A stretch of 11,487 bases of DNA from an uncultured Megamonas sp. (GTDB lineage: Bacteria; Bacillota; Negativicutes; Selenomonadales; Selenomonadaceae). The stretch is from positions 1 through 11,487 of the forward strand of contig USIX01000067.1 in NCBI GenBank assembly GCA_900554895.1. The letters run 5' to 3'. The position numbers and the translations under genes were made by a program. Below the pieces are notes generated by a model. The model was not told the origin of the DNA. It saw only the letters and a list, made by a program, of their open reading frames with translations, and searched no databases. Below, one piece after another: positions 7,214-11,487 of the stretch; position 1 is the stretch's first letter; every line of letters begins with the position of its first letter.

Positions 7214-7456
7214 TTATAACAGTGCAGTCAAACCACGCTGAGCAAATTCAGCAGTCAACTGAGTCAGCGGTGTTTTTGCAGGATTATAATTAATCGTAGT
7301 TTCACCGTTATGCGCATGAATATGAACGTTGTATACGCCAGGAAGACCGAGCAGTGACTCCTTTATTTCCCTAGCGTTTTCTTTTGTATAACCTTCAACT
7401 TTAAATCTCAATTTATTACCTTTGCCGCCAAAAAGGCAGCCACAAGTAAGACACAT
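7214..7456 (-). CDS. Small HMA-like protein with N-terminal CxxCGC motif, putative nickel carrier
   Basis: No named gene is recognised here. The 80-residue protein begins MCLTCGC, with cysteines at 2, 5 and 7, then a Gly/Lys linker. A small alpha/beta domain follows (about 15-80) that looks like the heavy-metal-associated fold, with LRFKVEG as strand 1, an amphipathic helix, then GLPGVYNVHIHAHNGETTINYNP. The usual metal loop (MxCxxC) of HMA domains is absent: GYTKENA stands in its place. Strand 2 carries H45, H47 and H49. The start is ATG 7454-7456, with GAGGTG 8 bases upstream; an in-frame GTG at 7463-7465 lies inside that site. Its place between the cytochrome gene and hypA, and the match of its N-terminus to the nickel motif of E. 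coli HypB, suggest nickel storage or delivery. That role is an inference. Confidence 0.85.
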   Translation of the reverse strand: MCLTCGCLFGGKGNKLRFKVEGYTKENAREIKESLLGLPGVYNVHIHAHNGETTINYNPAKTPLTQLTAEFAQRGLTALL

Positions 7457-7471
7457 TAAATTCACACCTCT

Positions 7472-8209
7472 TTAGTCTTCGGCAATCTTACCGTTTTTAT
7501 CCTTGAGGTCATCAATATCAGCCGGGATGTGAGCCAATGTTTTCGCACCGGAAAACATACTGCCGGCTTCACCTTCACGTTCCATAAGGTCTGCTCTGAA
7601 TACCATGTAAACATGACCCATGGCAAAGAATATAATAAACCATGCAAAATAGTGATGAACCCAGTGGAAAATCATTTCACCGTACATGCCGATGGACCAG
7701 CCGAAAACAGTCGCCGGAAGGCCTGTCGGGTTCGGCATGAAATACATGGCAAAACCGGTTACAATTTCCACCAGAACCATTACATACAGTGCCAAATAAG
7801 AACCGCGCGCCAAAGGATTGCGCAGATACGGTTTATGCGAATATTTGAGCAGGCTGTAGTGCATGCCGACTTCCACCATTTCTTCCATATACTTCGTTGT
7901 CCAGAATTTCGGCAGCAGGCGGTCGCCACGGTTGATTATCCAGCCATAGATGCGCAGTACAAACGATGCTGTAAAAATAAATCCCAGCAAGAAATGCACA
8001 TTGCGCACCAAATCCACGGATAAACGCCAGTCCGCCAAAGCAGGTTCAACTCCAGGGCCGCCGGAAACAGGGTCCATAATCCATAAACCTGTTATAAACA
8101 GTCCGGCAATGCACCATACCATAATCCAGTGGAATATTCTAAGAAACGGACTGAAAATATAATACTTCCGCAGTTGTCCTTTCGGATGAATTAATTTTAC
8201 TCTAGCCAT
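7472..8209 (-). CDS. cybH: Ni/Fe-hydrogenase b-type cytochrome subunit
   Basis: This is the integral membrane partner that anchors the hydrogenase and passes electrons from the small subunit to quinone through two b hemes. The 245-residue protein has four membrane segments, at about 25-45, 70-92, 136-158 and 185-205. Likely heme ligands are H27 (RIFHW), H72 (VRNVHF), H186 and H199 (HHYFAW and GHVYM). The tail after 205 is charged and probably cytoplasmic. ATG 8207-8209 is preceded by AGGGGTGG, and its first 8 bases overlap the end of the large-subunit gene, the usual order small-large-cytochrome. The stop is followed after 15 bases by the small CxxCGC gene. Confidence 0.94.
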   Translation of the reverse strand: MARVKLIHPKGQLRKYYIFSPFLRIFHWIMVWCIAGLFITGLWIMDPVSGGPGVEPALADWRLSVDLVRNVHFLLGFIFTASFVLRIYGWIINRGDRLLPKFWTTKYMEEMVEVGMHYSLLKYSHKPYLRNPLARGSYLALYVMVLVEIVTGFAMYFMPNPTGLPATVFGWSIGMYGEMIFHWVHHYFAWFIIFFAMGHVYMVFRADLMEREGEAGSMFSGAKTLAHIPADIDDLKDKNGKIAED

Positions 8210-10106
8210 TCAAACCACCCCTAATATAAGGGTCAGTATTAACTGTTGTTATTGTTCTTCCCTTCGCATCATATAAGTGAGTAGCACAAGCTATACACGG
8301 GTCAAAGGAGCGTACAGCTCTAACAATTTCCAGCGGTTTTTCCGGAATTTTTACGATTGTTTCCATCATAGTGCGTTCAAATGCACCGCGGCCTGCCACT
8401 TCGTCACGCGGACATGCGTTCCATGTAGTCGGAACTACAGCTTGATAATTACTGCATTTTCCGTCTTTAATAGCTACCCAGTGACTGAGCGCTCCGCGCG
8501 GAGCTTCATACAGACCTACACCTTTTACTTCTTCTGTCGGCCAAGTGGATGGCTTCCATTTTGTAACATCAGCCGTATCTGTATCACCGGCACCAATATT
8601 TTTAACGAGTTTATCAAAGAAATACTTATTCATGCAGGCATTAAGCTGGGCATCCAGACCGCGCGTAACGGTACGGCCAAGCGTGGACAGAAGCCATCTT
8701 TCCGGAGCTACATTGAGCAGACGGGAAATAGCATCTACTTGGTCCACCATCATTTTTTCCGCCCAGTTCGGCTGAATAAGGTTCTGTTTAACTTTTGTAT
8801 AAATAATAATGTAACGAGCAAGCGGTCCAACTTCTGCCGTTTTACCACGCCACATCGGAGTTTTAATCCATGAATATTTGCCCTGTTCATTGAGCTGCTG
8901 CCAGTGACTCTTATTACCGCTCTTATCACCAGTATATTCAGCTTCAGATTTTCCATCCCAAGGATGCAGAGCATCGCCGTCTTTATACCATGAATGAGTC
9001 GTTGTTTCTGTCAATACTTCAGGGTCTTTCAAATCATCGGAAGTAATATCTGTTACTTTGGCATTCATAACGCCATTTTTAAAGTTTTCTACTACAGAAT
9101 TGCAGCGTATCATAATCTGGCTGAACCATTCGCCATTTCCATTAGCTACACCTGCAAACGGTTCTTCTGGGAATGCGCCGAAACCGAGCACACGGTCGCC
9201 AGCAAGCCCGCCGCCGTCAAGAGCTGCACCTTTCTGGGCACAAATATGACCGATAGCCAAAAGGTCAGGCAGATAGAAATTATTTACTAAATCCATACCC
9301 AGTCTGATAGCTGTATCAACAGCAGCAAGACGCTGGCTGTTTACTGGAGCATTCATTTCATCCATGGAAATAGCACACGGCATACCGCCTACAACATAGT
9401 GAGGATGCGGGTTCTTACCACCAAAAATAACGTGCGGAATAACTACTTCACGCTGTTTGTCGAGCATATTGAGGTAATGTGCCACCGCCATTAAATGCAC
9501 TTCCGGCGGAAGAAGCTGATAATCAGGATGGTCCCACCAGTTAGCGGCAAATATACCGAGCTGACCGCCGCTTACGAGTGCCTGTACTTTATCTTTAACA
9601 GCCTGGAAATATGCCGGTGTTGCTTTAGGGAATTCTTTCGGATAGGCTGAAAAATCATAATCCATAGGACCGGCAAACGGTAATTTATAATTTGCCAAAA
9701 CTGTATTTTGCAGATTTGCCGTAGCCGCTGCATCTGCTTTCAATGCTTCAATCGGACTTACCCAGTCAAGCGCATGCAAATGGTAAAAATGCACTAAATG
9801 GTCATGCACCGTAAGTGTTGCTGCCATGATGTTACGAATGTAGTTGGCATTTTTCGGAATTTTAATACCGAGTGCATCTTCAACAGCACGAACACAGCCA
9901 AGTGAATGAGAACTTGTGCAAACACCGCAGATACGTTGAATATATGCCCATAAATCGCGTGGGTCACGATTCTTTGCAATTACTTCCAGGCCTCTCCATG
10001 CAGTACCGCTGGAGATTGCATCTGTTACTTGATTTCCTTGTACTTCAATTTCTACACGCAAATGACCTTCAATGCGTGTTACCGGGTCTACTACTATATG
10101 TGGCAT
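8202..10106 (-). CDS. hyaB: [NiFe]-hydrogenase large (catalytic) subunit, group 1
   Basis: This subunit holds the Ni-Fe(CN)2CO site that splits H2. In its 634 residues the N-terminal nickel motif is RICGVCTSSH at 58-67 (C60, C63) and the C-terminal one is DPCIACATH at about 602-610. All four ligands are cysteines, so it is not a [NiFeSe] enzyme. RGLE at 38-41 supplies the glutamate used in proton transfer. After the final histidine a 24-residue tail follows, to be removed by the endopeptidase encoded at 5670-6146. ATG 10104-10106 begins MPHIVVDPVTRIEGH, the standard start, 6 bases after the small-subunit stop. There is no export signal of its own, as expected for co-export with the small subunit. 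Confidence 0.97.
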   Translation of the reverse strand: MPHIVVDPVTRIEGHLRVEIEVQGNQVTDAISSGTAWRGLEVIAKNRDPRDLWAYIQRICGVCTSSHSLGCVRAVEDALGIKIPKNANYIRNIMAATLTVHDHLVHFYHLHALDWVSPIEALKADAAATANLQNTVLANYKLPFAGPMDYDFSAYPKEFPKATPAYFQAVKDKVQALVSGGQLGIFAANWWDHPDYQLLPPEVHLMAVAHYLNMLDKQREVVIPHVIFGGKNPHPHYVVGGMPCAISMDEMNAPVNSQRLAAVDTAIRLGMDLVNNFYLPDLLAIGHICAQKGAALDGGGLAGDRVLGFGAFPEEPFAGVANGNGEWFSQIMIRCNSVVENFKNGVMNAKVTDITSDDLKDPEVLTETTTHSWYKDGDALHPWDGKSEAEYTGDKSGNKSHWQQLNEQGKYSWIKTPMWRGKTAEVGPLARYIIIYTKVKQNLIQPNWAEKMMVDQVDAISRLLNVAPERWLLSTLGRTVTRGLDAQLNACMNKYFFDKLVKNIGAGDTDTADVTKWKPSTWPTEEVKGVGLYEAPRGALSHWVAIKDGKCSNYQAVVPTTWNACPRDEVAGRGAFERTMMETIVKIPEKPLEIVRAVRSFDPCIACATHLYDAKGRTITTVNTDPYIRGGLNG

Positions 10107-10112
10107 TATTCA

Positions 10113-11213
10113 TCAACCGTCCTTTCTGTCATTGTTTTTTTCAGCCGCATCTCTTTTCTTTTTCTGAATAGCCGATGTCGCTGCATGACCTGCTATACCG
10201 ACAGCCATTGCACCGAGAGCCACGGCACCGAGCGTATCCACATTGCCAAGACCTAAGAGATTTGCGCCAGGAACTTCCGGCATACGTTCATAAAGCGGAT
10301 CTTCATCCCAGAAGTTTTTATTCGTACAACCGATGCAGCTTGCACCAGACTGAACAGGATAGGAAAGACCATTATACCAGCGCAGATTGCCGCAGGAACT
10401 GTACGTTTCCGGACCACGGCAGCCTAATTTATACAGGCACCAGCCGGCTTTAGCACCTTTATCATTGAAATCTTCTGCAAACAATCCGGCATCGAAGAAT
10501 GGACGACGATAGCAAGTATCATGCAAACGATTGCCGAAGAACTGTTTCGGACGACCTTCACTGTCAAGAGGCGGCAGTTTGCCAAACATAGCATAATGCG
10601 CAATAACACCTGTCATTACCTCTGGAATTGGCGGACAACCCGGAACATTGACAATCGGTTTGTTGCCGATAATATTAGGTACACCAGTAGACTGTGTCGG
10701 ATTTGGACGAGCTGCCTGAATTCCTCCCCAAGCGGAACAAGAACCGTAATTGATTATAGCCGCACAGTGAGCAGCCGCTTCTTTTAACTGGTCAATAAAA
10801 GCATGACCACCAACCATACAGTAACCAGAATCAGCCAAAGCCGGTACAGCACCTTCTACAGCCAAAATATACTGTCCGTCATACGCTTTGATAATATCCT
10901 GCAGATGCTGTTCAAACGGCTGACCGCTTGCTGCTGCCAAAGTATCATCGTATTCAAGCGCAATCATGTTAAGCACGACATCGGAAGTCATCGGCGCACC
11001 TGAACGAATAAACGCCTCACTGCAACCGGTGCATTCATGACCGTGCAGCCATACAACGACCGGAAGTCTTTTCTCCGCAGCCTCTACAACACTTGAAAGC
11101 ATCGTAGGAGCAATTCCCAGCATTGCCGCCATCGCTGTGCATGCTTTGATAAAGGAACGTCGACTCATTCCTTTTTTCTGGTACATGTCCCAAATAGAAC
11201 TATACTTTTCCAC
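10113..11213 (-). CDS. hyaA: [NiFe]-hydrogenase small subunit, Tat-exported, membrane-anchored
   Basis: This electron-transfer subunit has 366 residues. The twin-arginine signal SRRSFIK (R18, R19) plus a hydrophobic stretch ends near 46. The proximal cluster cysteines are C61, C64 (ECTGCSE), C159 (YGSCSAWGG) and C193 (VPGCPP). The distal cluster has H231, C234, C259 and C265, and the medial cluster C274, C293 and C296. A C-terminal hydrophobic helix (about 324-348) followed by a lysine-rich tail anchors it beside cytochrome b. The start is GTG 11211-11213, because AGGAGGG lies 5 bases upstream; the in-frame ATG at 11259-11261 has no ribosome binding site. Glycines stand where oxygen-tolerant enzymes have two extra cysteines. 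It is the first gene of the cluster. Confidence 0.96.
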   Translation of the reverse strand: MEKYSSIWDMYQKKGMSRRSFIKACTAMAAMLGIAPTMLSSVVEAAEKRLPVVVWLHGHECTGCSEAFIRSGAPMTSDVVLNMIALEYDDTLAAASGQPFEQHLQDIIKAYDGQYILAVEGAVPALADSGYCMVGGHAFIDQLKEAAAHCAAIINYGSCSAWGGIQAARPNPTQSTGVPNIIGNKPIVNVPGCPPIPEVMTGVIAHYAMFGKLPPLDSEGRPKQFFGNRLHDTCYRRPFFDAGLFAEDFNDKGAKAGWCLYKLGCRGPETYSSCGNLRWYNGLSYPVQSGASCIGCTNKNFWDEDPLYERMPEVPGANLLGLGNVDTLGAVALGAMAVGIAGHAATSAIQKKKRDAAEKNNDRKDG

Positions 11214-11280
11214 AATATCCCTCCTAGATAAATTAAAATACCAGACCTGTTTTCCGCCCATTAAAAAATGTACGCAAAAA

Positions 11281-11302
11281 TAAATATTAGACCCAATATT
11301 TA
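11281..11302. repeat. Inverted repeat TAAATATT-N6-AATATTTA, possible operator
   Basis: Two perfect 8-base arms, 11281-11288 and 11295-11302, are separated by AGACCC. The 22-base dyad ends about 68 bases upstream of the hyaA GTG. Its size fits a dimeric regulator site, but in such AT-rich DNA a chance dyad is possible. Confidence 0.4.
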
Positions 11303-11306
11303 TATG

Positions 11307-11326
11307 AAATAATAAAAATATTATTT
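11307..11326. repeat. Inverted repeat AAATAATA-N4-TATTATTT
   Basis: Two perfect 8-base arms, 11307-11314 and 11319-11326, flank AAAA, only 4 bases beyond the previous dyad. It may be a second operator or a weak AU-only stem in the leader transcript. The pure A/T composition lowers its significance. Confidence 0.3.
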
Positions 11327-11487
11327 TTCCCTAAATAAATAAATTATATAAAACAAAGTATGTATAAAAAATCCATAATTTCTGACTATATTATTATATA
11401 TTTTTTTTATTGTTATTTACCGTTATATAAAGTTTTCTTATACCTTGTATTATAGTTCTGTACTTGTTACTCTCCACCCCGGACAGG

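Larger units (their letters stand above)
11214..11487 (-). promoter_or_regulatory. AT-rich leader and probable promoter region of the hydrogenase cluster
   Basis: No gene is seen in these 274 bases, which are strongly AT-rich apart from the GC-rich last 16. Minus-strand TATAAT boxes occur at 11348-11343 and 11454-11449. Neither has a good -35 at 16-18 bases (TTTTTT and GTGGAG respectively), so an activator may be needed, or the true promoter may be elsewhere. No convincing sigma-54, FNR or Rex site was found by eye. Two perfect inverted repeats, listed separately, lie between these boxes and the small-subunit start. Confidence 0.5.

Noticed and set aside
7205..7246. TTGACT boxes upstream of hypA as a separate promoter
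   Set aside because: At 17 bases the matching -10 would be TGGTTT or ATTAAA, poor fits, and the second would start transcription inside the hairpin.
7457..7465. GTG start at 7463-7465 for the small CxxCGC protein
   Set aside because: It falls inside the GAGGTG ribosome binding site, which is ideally spaced for the ATG at 7456.
7462..7647. 61-residue minus-strand frame within the cytochrome b gene
   Set aside because: It is an alternative frame of a clear membrane protein gene and shows no family features.
8277..8873. 198-residue plus-strand frame
   Set aside because: It is the antisense shadow of the large-subunit gene, with no recognisable domain or ribosome binding site. Other plus-strand frames over the hyp genes (for example 1471-1977 and 5065-5496) were rejected for the same reason.
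11214..11261. Longer small subunit starting at ATG 11261
   Set aside because: It has no ribosome binding site, and it would cover the AGGAGGG that serves the GTG at 11213.
1..11487. CRISPR arrays, insertion sequences, phage genes or integration at the tRNA
   Set aside because: No spaced direct repeats, transposase or integrase motifs were seen, and no copy of the tRNA 3' end was noticed elsewhere in the window.

Overview
The window carries one long minus-strand cluster for a membrane-bound, periplasm-facing group 1 [NiFe] uptake hydrogenase and almost its whole maturation set. It is flanked at the left by a tRNA gene, a HAD-family phosphatase gene and the end of a plus-strand transporter gene. 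The AT-rich intergenic DNA, Bacillota-style ribosome binding sites (AGGAGG, GAGGTG) and encoded CCA of the tRNA suggest a moderately low-GC anaerobic member of the Bacillota. The Tat-exported hydrogenase with a cytochrome b partner would suit a diderm Negativicutes lineage. That placement is an inference from general features and was not checked by search.

Layout, left to right: the C-terminal end of an AGCS-type sodium:amino-acid symporter (+, 1-149); a shared bidirectional terminator (about 153-199); a HAD phosphatase (-, 200-850); a terminator (880-908); tRNA-Gln(CUG) (-, 919-994) with a perfect consensus promoter (1015-1043); then the hydrogenase cluster. The cluster reads right to left, in transcription order: small subunit (10113-11213), large subunit (8202-10106), cytochrome b (7472-8209), a small CxxCGC/HMA-like protein (7214-7456), a hairpin (7178-7204), hypA, hypB, the large-subunit endopeptidase, hypF, hypC, hypD and hypE (ending at 1062). 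Genes are separated by a few bases or overlap, apart from the 50-base gap holding the hairpin. An AT-rich leader of about 274 bases with two perfect 8-bp inverted repeats lies upstream of the small subunit gene (11214-11487).

How it works together: HypF and HypE make the cyanide ligands and HypC/HypD assemble the Fe(CN)2CO unit. HypA and HypB deliver nickel to the large subunit. The HyaD-type protease then removes the large-subunit tail, and the folded heterodimer is exported by the Tat signal of the small subunit. It docks on cytochrome b, which passes electrons from H2 to the quinone pool. Both supernumerary cysteines of oxygen-tolerant enzymes are absent from the small subunit, so an oxygen-sensitive enzyme is expected.

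The most notable point is the 80-residue protein between the cytochrome and hypA. With its start placed by the ribosome binding site it begins MCLTCGC, matching in spacing the high-affinity nickel motif at the N-terminus of E. coli HypB (MCTTCGC). The HypB encoded here lacks that N-terminal segment. The motif therefore appears to have been moved to, or to have evolved on, a separate HMA-like carrier that also has an HxHxH strand. This is a candidate undescribed nickel-handling component.
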